From Verrucomicrobiaceae bacterium (GTDB taxonomy: Bacteria > Verrucomicrobiota > Verrucomicrobiia > Verrucomicrobiales > Verrucomicrobiaceae): a stretch of DNA of 64,000 nt. The stretch lies in NCBI GenBank assembly GCA_024232965.1, contig JACKQF010000002.1, forward strand, positions 248,001-312,000. The letters are read 5' to 3'. The notes below the pieces were generated by a model. The model was given only the letters and a program-made list of their open reading frames with translations, did not search any database and had not been told where the DNA came from. Made by a program: the position numbers and the translations under genes. Shown piece by piece: positions 26,217-34,889 of the stretch; position 1 is the first letter of the stretch; each line of letters begins with the position of its first letter.

Positions 26217-27888
26217 GACGCTCCCTCCCGCAGAACCACAGATAACAAATCGTCGCCGTCCACATGCACGCTCCAAACGTGTACTTGATCCATGGCTGGA
26301 AAGGGTTCGCAGACCAAAAGCCTTCCAACACCGCCGCAAACGTCGTCATCAAGGCCGCACCCGTGATCAGTAAAAAGGCACGGCGCCCTCCGATCACCAA
26401 TGCTGCCCGACGGTCGTAGGGCCCAGGCTTCACCAAACTCAACCCCAACCGCATCCCCGCCATCCCAGAGATCACGATGCCCAAAAGCTCCGGTGCCCCA
26501 TGACCGACGACAAAGGTATAAAACGTCGCCGGATTGCAGGCATGATTCACGTAGCCAGTCGCCGCACCGATTGAGGCGCCATTAAAAAGAAGGATCACCA
26601 GACTACCCACGCCACCCAGTAGGCCACCCGCAAAGGTGCGCAGATTGATGCTCACGTTGTTCCAGATGTAGAAACAAAACATGCCGAAGTCCGATCCATA
26701 TTCCTCGCGCATGTGCTCCAGCGGCGATGTCCCCTGGCCATACATTTCCTCCATATTGATCATGCCCTCAGAGCCCAGCATGCTCATCGACCAATCAGGA
26801 TCAAAAGGAGTCACCGCCACAAAGGCAATGAACGGCAGCCAAAACACCGCGCTGCAAAACCAAAACAACCGAGACTCCGCACGAACGGCCCGAGGGAAGT
26901 CCCGCGTTATCAACTGCCAAAGCCGCTCCCAGCCGGCGCCCACGCGCCTTTCCAGCATGCGATAGCCCGAGATCGCAAGACCATTGAGACGATCCAGGAT
27001 GTTCCGACCAAACATGCGATGCTGCGCCAGGCTCAGGTCGTGACAAACCTGTCGGAACAGCGTCGGCATCTCCTCCGCTCCCACCACTTTGGACGACTTT
27101 TCCAAGTCAGCGATCATCAGCTCCAGCCGTCGCCATCTCTCACCATGATCATTTTCCGCTTGGCGTTGACTGCTCCCGCCCGTCTCGAGCCACAACGCCG
27201 TCTGCACCGCGCTGATCAGCCCAGGCATTCCCATCTTTTGCGTCAGAGGCATCAGCAAGTTTGTCATCTCGATCCGGCGCTCCTCAGACCACTGCGGAGA
27301 GCGCTCCAAGAATTGCAAAAACGCGGCCTGCTCCTCTCTCGTCAACGGCACAGTTGGCGGTAATGGCTCTGCATTCAGCCGAGCACGTTCCCCCACACGC
27401 GCCACGTTTTTGTCCGCGTAAATGACGACCGTATCCGCCACCAAATCTCCCAAACGCTGAAATCTACTGGTGCAAAGCGTGCAGACCAAGCCAAACAAGT
27501 AGCCCGCCGGCATAAAGTCCACCACACGCAGAATATTGCGCGTCATCGACTGCGGCAGTCGCACCGGCCCCCCATTCACGCTCACCACTTTCAGTCCCAT
27601 TCTTCGCTGCCCCGGAGTCGCCGCACGCGACCCCATCTCAAAGAACACGTTGTAGAACCAGTTCAGCACAAAACTAATCAAGAGGTAAACTCCTTGCCCC
27701 ACCTGATCTCCAGCCGCACCAGCCACGACCCCGACCAGCAAACTGACCCCAAGCAAGATGGCGACAAACATGAGCAGATCTAACAGCCACGCCACACTCC
27801 GCACCGCAGGTCCCGCCACCCGAAGATGAATCTGCACCCCGTCGGCAAGTTCGACGGATTCCAGAGTGTCAGCGAGAGCAGCAGCCAT
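26206..27888 (-). CDS. RDD-SpoIIM (DUF95) fused membrane protein
   Basis: A 560-residue protein heading the MoxR operon. Residues about 15-160 form an RDD domain with its arginine and aspartate pattern (VRSVAWLLDLLMFVAIL, GQRRMGLKVVSVNG, RVVDFMPAGYLFGL). After a soluble helical linker come the SpoIIM/DUF95 helices, with AVRAESRLFWFCSAVFWLPF, NNVSINLRTFAGGLLGGVGS, FVVGHGAPELLGIVISGMAG and LGLSLVKPGPYDRRAAL. In other bacteria RDD and SpoIIM are separate neighbours in MoxR-DUF58 loci, so this looks like a fusion. It is probably an integral scaffold of the same membrane complex. The molecular function is unknown. Confidence 0.85.
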   Translation of the reverse strand: MAAALADTLESVELADGVQIHLRVAGPAVRSVAWLLDLLMFVAILLGVSLLVGVVAGAAGDQVGQGVYLLISFVLNWFYNVFFEMGSRAATPGQRRMGLKVVSVNGGPVRLPQSMTRNILRVVDFMPAGYLFGLVCTLCTSRFQRLGDLVADTVVIYADKNVARVGERARLNAEPLPPTVPLTREEQAAFLQFLERSPQWSEERRIEMTNLLMPLTQKMGMPGLISAVQTALWLETGGSSQRQAENDHGERWRRLELMIADLEKSSKVVGAEEMPTLFRQVCHDLSLAQHRMFGRNILDRLNGLAISGYRMLERRVGAGWERLWQLITRDFPRAVRAESRLFWFCSAVFWLPFIAFVAVTPFDPDWSMSMLGSEGMINMEEMYGQGTSPLEHMREEYGSDFGMFCFYIWNNVSINLRTFAGGLLGGVGSLVILLFNGASIGAATGYVNHACNPATFYTFVVGHGAPELLGIVISGMAGMRLGLSLVKPGPYDRRAALVIGGRRAFLLITGAALMTTFAAVLEGFWSANPFQPWIKYTFGACMWTATICYLWFCGRERHAA

Positions 27889-28075
27889 GAATCAGTATTG
27901 AGCTGCCAATGAAGCGTCGGCCAATGATTTTGACAATCCCCAAAAGCCCACACCACACGACTTTTTAAGCGAAGACCCGACGGACAAGATTGCACCTAGC
28001 GGCCCTCAGGGCCGCAACGCCCGCTGCCCCCTTCCTCAGAACCCCTCTCAAATGGCGGCTAACGAGTAGTTCACG

Positions 28076-28744
28076 CTAAACCTTGATCACATGCGTACCA
28101 GCGAGAAGATCGTGAATGCAGCGCCTATCCTGACGGTAGATGAAAAGAAGATCCACCAATCCATAAAGCGGAATGATGCAAAGGATGCCATTCACCAGAA
28201 CTCGCATCACCAGAATCGTCACAAAGCCAGGGTTACTGTTGTCTTCGAATCGGGCAATTCGAATCTTCATCGCACGCTTCCCAATGGTCTGCCCCTGCGT
28301 TGAAAGCAGGTAGATGTTGTAGATCGTGATGCCCAAAAAATACAACGCAGCCAATCCCATCATTGCTGGAGCGTTTTCAGGCGGAACTGTTACTTCGCCT
28401 TCGGGCGCTGCTAAACCCACCAAAAGGAAACCTGGAATCAGAGTCAGTGAATCCTCAATTACCGCTAGCAACCGCTTCCAACGGCTTGCCAGTTGCACCG
28501 AAGGCCCCGCCCTCGGTATCCGAGTCACATTCGCTATGGGTGCGGCATAGGGATTCACTGGAGCCGATGCCACAGGACGGCGCACATTCAAGGCAGGTAC
28601 GGACTGGATTGCCTGCCATTCCGCCATGCCCTCAGTCCAAGCAAGATCAGTGGGCGCCAACTGACCAGACGCCACCATAGCGATGATTTGACTTTCGGTG
28701 TAGGACCCTACCTGCTGACCATTTCGTGCGATTTGATAATTCAT
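28076..28744 (-). CDS. GYF_2-RDD membrane protein
   Basis: A 222-residue protein. The N-terminus (MNYQIARNGQQVGSYTESQI, then LAPTDLAWTEGMAEWQAI) is a GYF_2 domain, thought to bind peptides. An RDD domain follows, with helices near LIPGFLLVGLAA and MMGLAALYFLGITIYNIYLL, and GQTIGKRAMKIRIARFED and LVDLLFIYRQDRRCIHDLLAG. Such proteins are common in Planctomycetes and Verrucomicrobia, with unknown transport or scaffold roles. The gene is 78 bp downstream of mnmE on the same strand and may be co-transcribed. It is not obviously part of the MoxR operon, being separated from it by 187 bp. Confidence 0.82.
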   Translation of the reverse strand: MNYQIARNGQQVGSYTESQIIAMVASGQLAPTDLAWTEGMAEWQAIQSVPALNVRRPVASAPVNPYAAPIANVTRIPRAGPSVQLASRWKRLLAVIEDSLTLIPGFLLVGLAAPEGEVTVPPENAPAMMGLAALYFLGITIYNIYLLSTQGQTIGKRAMKIRIARFEDNSNPGFVTILVMRVLVNGILCIIPLYGLVDLLFIYRQDRRCIHDLLAGTHVIKV

Positions 28745-28822
28745 CGTGCTATTCGTTTAGCGAAATTCCCTCCCCCTGGCAAACCTTTAATCGATCAGGT
28801 TCGCGCTCAGCGGTGAAACCCC

Positions 28823-30172
28823 TCACTTCCCGATGCAGAAGCTCGAAAAAAGCGCGTCCAGGATCTCCTCAACATCGACTTGGCCGATCACCTCGCCCAG
28901 CGCCTGTAGAGCCTCCCTTACTTCCAGCGCGATAAACTCCGGTGCGGCTCCGCTTGCCAGACTGGTTCTTGCCGCCAGCAAGCGCTCTGCCACCCGCTCA
29001 AAACAGGACTTGTGACGCGCATTGATCGCCACCGGATGATCTGCGCTCAGCGGTCCGGCAGCAAAGATCACCGACTCAATCGCCTGACGCAATTCCTCGC
29101 CCCCGACGCCCGATTGGCATGACAGCGCCACCCCATTCGATCCCGCAGCCCAAGACTCATGAAGCCCCAAATCCACCTTGTTTAGGATCAGCACGCGCCG
29201 CCCAGACAGGGCATCGTCAAGCACCACCCGCTTTGCAGTCGCTTCAGGCAGACTGCCATCCACCACTTCCAAAATCAGATCGGCACGCTCGATCTCCCTG
29301 TTCGTCCGCTCGATGCCAATGCGTTCGATCTCATCGCTGCCATCGCGCAGGCCAGCCGTATCTACCAGCCGCAGCGGGATGCCCTTTACCTGAATGATCT
29401 CCTCGATCGTATCCCGAGTCGTTCCCGCCGTGGGACTCACGATGGCGCGCTCGAATCCCAGCAGCAAATTTAGCAGACTGCTCTTCCCAACGTTTGGCTC
29501 CCCACAAATCACGGTGCGGGCTCCATGCCTGAGGATGCGACCCTGGTCCGCCGTCGCGATCAGCCGCTGTGCTCGCCCGATCACCGCATCGATCCTCGCC
29601 AGCAGAGCCGAGCCTGTCTCAGGAGAAATGTCCTCATCAGGAAAATCGATGAACGCCTCAATGTGCGCCAGCGCAGGCACCAATTCTTCCTTCAGCGCAA
29701 CCGCCTCGCGACCAATCGCGCCGGAGAGTTGCTCGTTCGCCGCGCGCAAGGCCAACGTGCTCTGCGCATGGATCAAATCCATCACTGCCTCTGCCTGCGT
29801 CAGATCCATCTTGCCATTCAAAAAGGCTCTCTGGGTGAACTCCCCCGGCTCCGCCCCTCGCGCTCCCGCCTTCAAAAACGCATCCAGCACCCGCTGCGTC
29901 ACCAACAGGCCCCCGTGCCCCTGGAACTCCACCACGTCCTCACCCGTGTAGCTGTGTGGCCCCCGAAAAACCAGCGCCACCCCATGATCCACCACCGCCT
30001 CATTTTCATCTCGAACATGCACAAGCCGCGCCGTGCGGACCTTCCATTCACCCAAATCCACGCCAAAAACCCGCCCTCCAACCTCCAAGGCACGAGGTCC
30101 AGACACACGAACAATACTGATGGCAGCCTCGCCAAGAGCGGTGGAAATGGCAACGATGGTGTCGGAGGTCAT
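28823..30172 (-). CDS. mnmE: tRNA modification GTPase MnmE
   Basis: A 449-residue tRNA-U34 modification GTPase. The start MTSDTIVAIST at 30172 matches the family N-terminus. The G domain has GEPNVGKSSLLN (G1), GTTRDTIEE (G2), DTAGLRDGSDEIE (G3) and LNKVDL (G4), and the chain ends FCIGK, the invariant MnmE C-terminus with its essential cysteine. It acts with MnmG to install aminomethyl or carboxymethylaminomethyl groups on wobble uridines. It lies 52 bp after hisC in the likely rimO-hisC-mnmE-GYF unit. Confidence 0.96.
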   Translation of the reverse strand: MTSDTIVAISTALGEAAISIVRVSGPRALEVGGRVFGVDLGEWKVRTARLVHVRDENEAVVDHGVALVFRGPHSYTGEDVVEFQGHGGLLVTQRVLDAFLKAGARGAEPGEFTQRAFLNGKMDLTQAEAVMDLIHAQSTLALRAANEQLSGAIGREAVALKEELVPALAHIEAFIDFPDEDISPETGSALLARIDAVIGRAQRLIATADQGRILRHGARTVICGEPNVGKSSLLNLLLGFERAIVSPTAGTTRDTIEEIIQVKGIPLRLVDTAGLRDGSDEIERIGIERTNREIERADLILEVVDGSLPEATAKRVVLDDALSGRRVLILNKVDLGLHESWAAGSNGVALSCQSGVGGEELRQAIESVIFAAGPLSADHPVAINARHKSCFERVAERLLAARTSLASGAAPEFIALEVREALQALGEVIGQVDVEEILDALFSSFCIGK

Positions 30173-30224
30173 GCGAGAATGCGCGGAACCTCGCAAAGGT
30201 GGCGAGGTTCCGTCGCGGTGCAAT

Positions 30225-31313
30225 TTACAGCACCTCTTTCAGCACCTGGATGCAGCGTTGGCACTGGTCCATGGTGCCGATGGAGATGCGGATCCATTCG
30301 GGCAGCTTGTAGGCGGCCATGGCGCGGACGATCACGCCTTTTTGCATCATCGCTTTAAAGACGGCATTGCCATCGCCGACTTTGACGAGGACGAAGTTGG
30401 CGTAACTGGGGACGTATTCGAGCCCCATTTCGGCAAACTGGCCTTGCAGGTAGTCGCGACCTTCATCGGTGATGCGTTTGGTCAGGTCCTGGTGATCCTG
30501 GTCCAGCAGTCCGGCCAAGGCGGCGGCCTGGGCCATGGCGTTGGTGTTGAAGGGCTGGCGGGTGCGCTGCAAAACTTCAATCAACTCGGGCGGGCCGAGG
30601 CCGTACCCGATGCGGAGACCCGCGAGGCCCTGGATCTTGGAAAAGGTGCGCAGCACAATGACGTTGCGACCTTCGCGGACGTACTTGAGCGTGTCTGGTG
30701 GGTTGTCGAGGAACTCGTAGTAGGCCTCATCAAACACCACGACGACGTGCGGCGGCACTTGGGCCATGAAGCGGTCGATCTGCTCCTGGCTGACCAGGGT
30801 GCCTGTGGGGTTGTTGGGGTTGGCGATGAAGATCTCTTTGGTCTGCGGCGTGATGGCTGCAGCCATGGCGTCGAGATCGTGAACGTACCCGGGATCTGGC
30901 ACTTCGATGGTGTCTGCCCCGAATACTTTGGCCATGAGCTTGTACACCAGGAAGGCATGCTCCGCCGTGATGATGTTGTCCCCAGGCTTCAAGAAGGCGT
31001 GGCCGATGAACTCGATCACTTCATTGGAGCCGCAACCGAGGATGACGTTTTCCCGAGCCAGTCCAAACTTTTCAGCGATGGCCGTGCGCAGCTTCCAGCC
31101 GCCGCCATCGGGATAGATGTGCGCCTCCGCGATGACTTTTTGCAGGGCCTCCTGCGCCTTGGGCGATGGGCCCAGCGGGTTCTCGTTAGAGGCAAGCTTG
31201 ATGATGTCTTCTGGGGCGAGACCGAGCTCGCGCGCGACGTCTTCAATCGGTTTGCCGGGTTCGTAGGCGACGAGGTCTTTCAGTTGTGGATTCGCGTAAT
31301 CCCAGACGGACAT
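30225..31313 (-). CDS. hisC: Histidinol-phosphate aminotransferase
   Basis: A 362-residue fold-type-I PLP enzyme starting MSVWDYANPQLKDL. The N-terminal YEPGKPIEDVARELG, NENPLGPSPKA, NPNNPTGTL and VVFDEAYYEF blocks fit HisC, and the PLP lysine is in RTFSKIQGLAGLRIGYG. It transfers an amino group between glutamate and imidazole-acetol phosphate in histidine synthesis; broad aminotransferase activity on aromatic amino acids is possible in this family. It is separated from the rest of the his genes, which are not in this window, and lies 76 bp after rimO. Confidence 0.9.
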   Translation of the reverse strand: MSVWDYANPQLKDLVAYEPGKPIEDVARELGLAPEDIIKLASNENPLGPSPKAQEALQKVIAEAHIYPDGGGWKLRTAIAEKFGLARENVILGCGSNEVIEFIGHAFLKPGDNIITAEHAFLVYKLMAKVFGADTIEVPDPGYVHDLDAMAAAITPQTKEIFIANPNNPTGTLVSQEQIDRFMAQVPPHVVVVFDEAYYEFLDNPPDTLKYVREGRNVIVLRTFSKIQGLAGLRIGYGLGPPELIEVLQRTRQPFNTNAMAQAAALAGLLDQDHQDLTKRITDEGRDYLQGQFAEMGLEYVPSYANFVLVKVGDGNAVFKAMMQKGVIVRAMAAYKLPEWIRISIGTMDQCQRCIQVLKEVL

Positions 31314-31389
31314 GGTGTAGTGATGGTTGGTTTTTTTGGACGTTCGAAACTTTGGCGTAATGGACTGATGGCTCCCGCATTCTGCGGAC

Positions 31390-32748
31390 TTACGCAGCCA
31401 CGAGATCGTAGCCGCGCCATTCCTTGATCTCCACATCGGCGAATTCACCCACCGGCAGCTTCTTGCTCACAAAGATGGTGGTGTCGATGTCCGGTGCATC
31501 GAGTTCCCCGCGCGCGACGCCCGGTTCTTCGATGAGGACACGCTTGGTCTTGCCGATCTGCTGGCGGTTGTAGTGCTCCACCCCGCGTTGAATGGCGCGC
31601 ATGGCCTCGTTGTAGCGGGCTTTGCGGGTCATGTGGTGGATCTGGTCCTCCATCTTGGCGGCCCGTGTGTCCTCCTCCCGGGAGTACTGGAAGACTCCAG
31701 CGCGCTCGAACTTGGTGTCTTCGATGAATTGGATCAGCTCATTGAAGTCGGCCTCGGTCTCGCCAGGGAATCCGACGATGAAGGTGGTGCGGATGCCGAT
31801 GCCGGGGATGCCCGAGCGGATGCGGCGGATGAGATCGCGGATGTAGGCGCTATCGGTCTCGCGTCGCATGTGGTTCAGCATATTATCGCTGATGTGTTGC
31901 AGCGGCATGTCGATGTAGCGTGCGACTTTGGGGCTTTCTGCGATGGCTTGGATGAGGTCATCGCTCCAGTGCGCGGGGTGCGTGTAGAGCAGGCGGATCC
32001 AAAAATCACCTTCAATCTTATTGAGCTCGCGGATCAGGGTGGAGAGGGACTCGCCCTTGGATGAATCCACACCGCTGGTTGGCTTTGGTCGGCCGTCGGT
32101 CCATTTGTCCATGCCAAAGTAGGTGGTGTCTTGGGAGATCAGGTTGATTTCTTTGACGCCAGACTTCACCAACTGACGCGCCTCTTCGACCACGCTCTGC
32201 TGGGTGCGGCTGCGATGCCGGCCACGGATGCGGGGGATGATGCAGAAGGAGCAAGGGTGGTTGCAGCCTTCCGCGATCTTGATGTACGCAAAGTGTTTCG
32301 GCGTCAGGCGGAAGCGCGGGGTGTCGTAGTCCGGGATGTATTGCGAGTTCTTGGTGACGAGGTTTTCCTGCTCCGCCTCCTTTTTCCCCATCAGCCCCTC
32401 AATGATAGGCGCGACCTGGGTGATCTGGTCCAGTCCAATGAAGGCATCCACATCGGGCATCAGCCCGGGGAGTTCCTGCCCGAACCGCTGGGATAGGCAC
32501 CCGGCGACGATGATCTTTTGTTTAGCGCGCTTTTGGGCACCCTCGCGGCTGTCAACGGCCTCGTGGATGGCACCGATGCTCTCCTTTTTGGCCATGTCGA
32601 TGAACGAGCAGGTATTAATGATGAGGACGTCGGCCAGTTCAGGCTCTGGGGTCATCATCATGCCGGCCTGTTGCAGGTGGCCGACCATAATTTCGGAGTC
32701 GATGAGGTTCTTGGCGCAACCGAGTGAGACGAGGCCGACTTTGATCAT
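31390..32748 (-). CDS. rimO: Ribosomal protein S12 methylthiotransferase RimO
   Basis: A 452-residue radical-SAM methylthiotransferase. The start is the ATG at 32748 (MIKVGLVSLGCAKNLIDSEI), the canonical RimO N-terminus. The N-terminal cluster cysteines lie in LGCAKN, INTCSF and AGCLSQ; the radical-SAM motif is CNHPCSFC. A C-terminal TRAM domain begins near KTKRVLIEEPGVARGELDAP. RimO adds a methylthio group to an aspartate of ribosomal protein S12. It is probably the first gene of a four-gene unit on this strand. Confidence 0.95.
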   Translation of the reverse strand: MIKVGLVSLGCAKNLIDSEIMVGHLQQAGMMMTPEPELADVLIINTCSFIDMAKKESIGAIHEAVDSREGAQKRAKQKIIVAGCLSQRFGQELPGLMPDVDAFIGLDQITQVAPIIEGLMGKKEAEQENLVTKNSQYIPDYDTPRFRLTPKHFAYIKIAEGCNHPCSFCIIPRIRGRHRSRTQQSVVEEARQLVKSGVKEINLISQDTTYFGMDKWTDGRPKPTSGVDSSKGESLSTLIRELNKIEGDFWIRLLYTHPAHWSDDLIQAIAESPKVARYIDMPLQHISDNMLNHMRRETDSAYIRDLIRRIRSGIPGIGIRTTFIVGFPGETEADFNELIQFIEDTKFERAGVFQYSREEDTRAAKMEDQIHHMTRKARYNEAMRAIQRGVEHYNRQQIGKTKRVLIEEPGVARGELDAPDIDTTIFVSKKLPVGEFADVEIKEWRGYDLVAA

Positions 32749-33083
32749 ATAAGAGGAAAGGGAAAGGAACGGGGCGAAAAAGGGGGCGCAACATAGGGTG
32801 GATGCGCCAAAAGGCAAATGCTCCATTCAGTTGTGAATTGACCCGATTGGCGGGCCGATTCGGGACTCTCGGAGCCCCCTCTGCGGAAGATTCGTCTCCA
32901 GGCTCACAGGGCAGTGATAGAGCACCACCCGCAGCTTGCAATAATTTCAATAGTTTCTGATGGTTTAGATCCATTTAGTACTTGCTATTTACCCGATTTA
33001 CCATAATTATGATATCATTCAGACCGTAACTCTCTCTAACTTCTGATCCATATCCACTTTCTGACCGCTGGGAAAAACCCATC
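32749..33083. other. 335-bp intergenic region upstream of the type II secretion operon
   Basis: No gene is supported. The part after about 32930 is strikingly AT-rich compared with its surroundings and probably holds the divergent promoters. Two overlapping perfect 10-bp palindromes, CATAATTATG (33002-33011) and ATGATATCAT (33009-33018), sit 66-82 bp before gspE. A TTGCTA at 32982-32987 is followed by CATAAT or TATGAT, but spacings of 14 or 20 bp are poor, so no sigma-70 promoter is called. Confidence 0.4.
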
Positions 33084-34868
33084 ATGATGCATCTGATCGA
33101 ACAACTCCTGACCGAAGCAGGCTGCGCTGACAATGAGGCGGTCCGGCAGGCTGTCGAAGAATCCTGCTACAATCAGACCTCCTTCGTCGATGCAGTACTC
33201 GACTGCGAGGGCGTGAACGAGCGGGAATTCCTCATGTCGCTCTCAAAAATCCTGACCCTCCCCTGGTGGGAAGGCGACTCCTTAAAGCCAGTAGACTCCG
33301 CCCTCCGCCGTCATGTTCCGGCAGAGGTCGCGCTGAAGCAGCGCGTCCTGCCTATTCAATTAGAGGAGATCCCCCCCGAGGAAGGCAGCGAAGATCCGCC
33401 GACCCAGGTGCTCCACGTCGCCTCGTGTGATCCGCTAAACCTCGTCACGCGGCAACAAGTCGCCACCAGTCTCCGCTACCCAGTCGTCTGGCACGTCGGC
33501 CAGCGCACGCAGGTCGTCGAAGGCCTGCAGAAGCTCTACGGTCTCGGAGCGGATACCTTTGAGCGCATCCTGCGCGGTCGCGCCGACTGGGGTTCTGAGG
33601 ACTTCCGTGAAGAGGTCACCAACCTCAATGAAGAAGATGAAGACGAAGAGGCCAGCGTGGTCCGCTTTGTGAATCAGATCATCCGCCGCGGCCTAGAGCA
33701 GCGCGCCACCGACATTCACGTGGAGCCGCAGGAAGATCGCCTGCGCATCCGCTACCGCATCGATGGTCGCCTGGAGGAATTGCCAGTGCCAGAAAACATC
33801 AAGTCCCTGCAATCAAGCGTCATCGCCCGTTTGAAAATCATGGCGCGCCTGGACATCGCCGAAAAGCGGTTGCCGCAGGATGGTCGTATCAATTTGCAGA
33901 TGGATGGCATGCCCATCGATGTGCGTGTCGCCACGATCCCTTCCGTCGAAGGCGAGAGCGTCAGCCTGCGTCTCCTCGGTCAGCAACAGGTCAGCCTGAA
34001 TCGCCTGGGCATGACCGACACCGTGCGTCCCGTGGTGGAAGAACTCCTGAAGCTGCCCAACGGCATCATTCTCATCACCGGTCCGACGGGTAGTGGTAAG
34101 TCCACCACGCTGTATGCCTTTTTGACGGAGCTCAATCAGACGCACCGCCGCATCGTCACGATCGAAGATCCAGTGGAATACAAGCTGCCGGGTGCCGTGC
34201 AGATCGCTGTGAAGCCAGAGATCGGCCTCAGCTTTGCCACCGGCTTGCGCAGCATTCTGCGTGGTGACCCCAACGTCGTGATGGTCGGGGAAATGCGCGA
34301 CCTTGAGACCACGGAGATCGCCATCCGCGCGGCTTTGACGGGTCACCTTGTGTTTTCCACCCTGCACACCAATGACGCCATCGGCGGCATCACTCGTCTG
34401 GTCGATATGGGCGTGGAGCCCTTCCTCGTTTCCAGCGCCGTGCGTGCCTTCTTTGCGCAGCGCCTCGTCCGCAAGCTCTGCCCAGTCTGCAAAGCACCCG
34501 CAGACATTGAGGATGACTACCTGGCCTCCATCGATTTCCCCGAAGGCGTCCCCGGCACCATCATGCGCGCTGTGGGCTGCGATGCCTGCCGGAACTCCGG
34601 CTATCAGGGCCGTCTCTCCATCTATGAAGTGTGCCTATTGACGAACAAGCTGCAGCACCTCATCAACAGCCGCGCACATCCGTCCGAGTTCTACAAGCAA
34701 GCTCTGCTAGACGGTTATGTGCCGATGCGTGGTTACGGCTTTCAAAAGGTCCTGGCTGGCGAAACCACGATCGAAGAAGTGCTCAGCGTCACCGCCACGG
34801 ATCGCAGCCGTCGCGAGATGGAAGACGTGCAGACACCCCTGAATCATCGCCCCCTCGTCGCCGCTTAA
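33084..34868 (+). CDS. gspE: Type II secretion ATPase GspE
   Basis: A 594-residue secretion ATPase beginning MMHLIEQLLTEAG, with an N-terminal GspE_N (MshEN-like) domain over residues about 1-150. The ATPase core has RATDIHVEPQEDRLRIRYRI, Walker A GPTGSGKSTTL (about residue 332), an Asp box near IEDPVEYKLPG, and the His box LTGHLVFSTLHTNDA. A tetracysteine zinc site is in CPVCKA and CDACRN. It energises pseudopilus assembly on the cytoplasmic face. It is first in a ten-gene operon with tight spacing. The PilB and GspE families are similar; the downstream pseudopilin set, including GspK, favours type II secretion. Confidence 0.92.
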   Translation: MMHLIEQLLTEAGCADNEAVRQAVEESCYNQTSFVDAVLDCEGVNEREFLMSLSKILTLPWWEGDSLKPVDSALRRHVPAEVALKQRVLPIQLEEIPPEEGSEDPPTQVLHVASCDPLNLVTRQQVATSLRYPVVWHVGQRTQVVEGLQKLYGLGADTFERILRGRADWGSEDFREEVTNLNEEDEDEEASVVRFVNQIIRRGLEQRATDIHVEPQEDRLRIRYRIDGRLEELPVPENIKSLQSSVIARLKIMARLDIAEKRLPQDGRINLQMDGMPIDVRVATIPSVEGESVSLRLLGQQQVSLNRLGMTDTVRPVVEELLKLPNGIILITGPTGSGKSTTLYAFLTELNQTHRRIVTIEDPVEYKLPGAVQIAVKPEIGLSFATGLRSILRGDPNVVMVGEMRDLETTEIAIRAALTGHLVFSTLHTNDAIGGITRLVDMGVEPFLVSSAVRAFFAQRLVRKLCPVCKAPADIEDDYLASIDFPEGVPGTIMRAVGCDACRNSGYQGRLSIYEVCLLTNKLQHLINSRAHPSEFYKQALLDGYVPMRGYGFQKVLAGETTIEEVLSVTATDRSRREMEDVQTPLNHRPLVAA

Positions 34869-34889
34869 CCCCCTTCCACCGCAGACACG

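Noticed and set aside
27999..28015. Near-perfect palindrome GCGGCCCT C AGGGCCGC between the GYF-RDD and RDD-SpoIIM genes
   Set aside because: A one-base centre leaves no room for a stable hairpin loop, there is no T run, and short GC palindromes are expected at this base composition.
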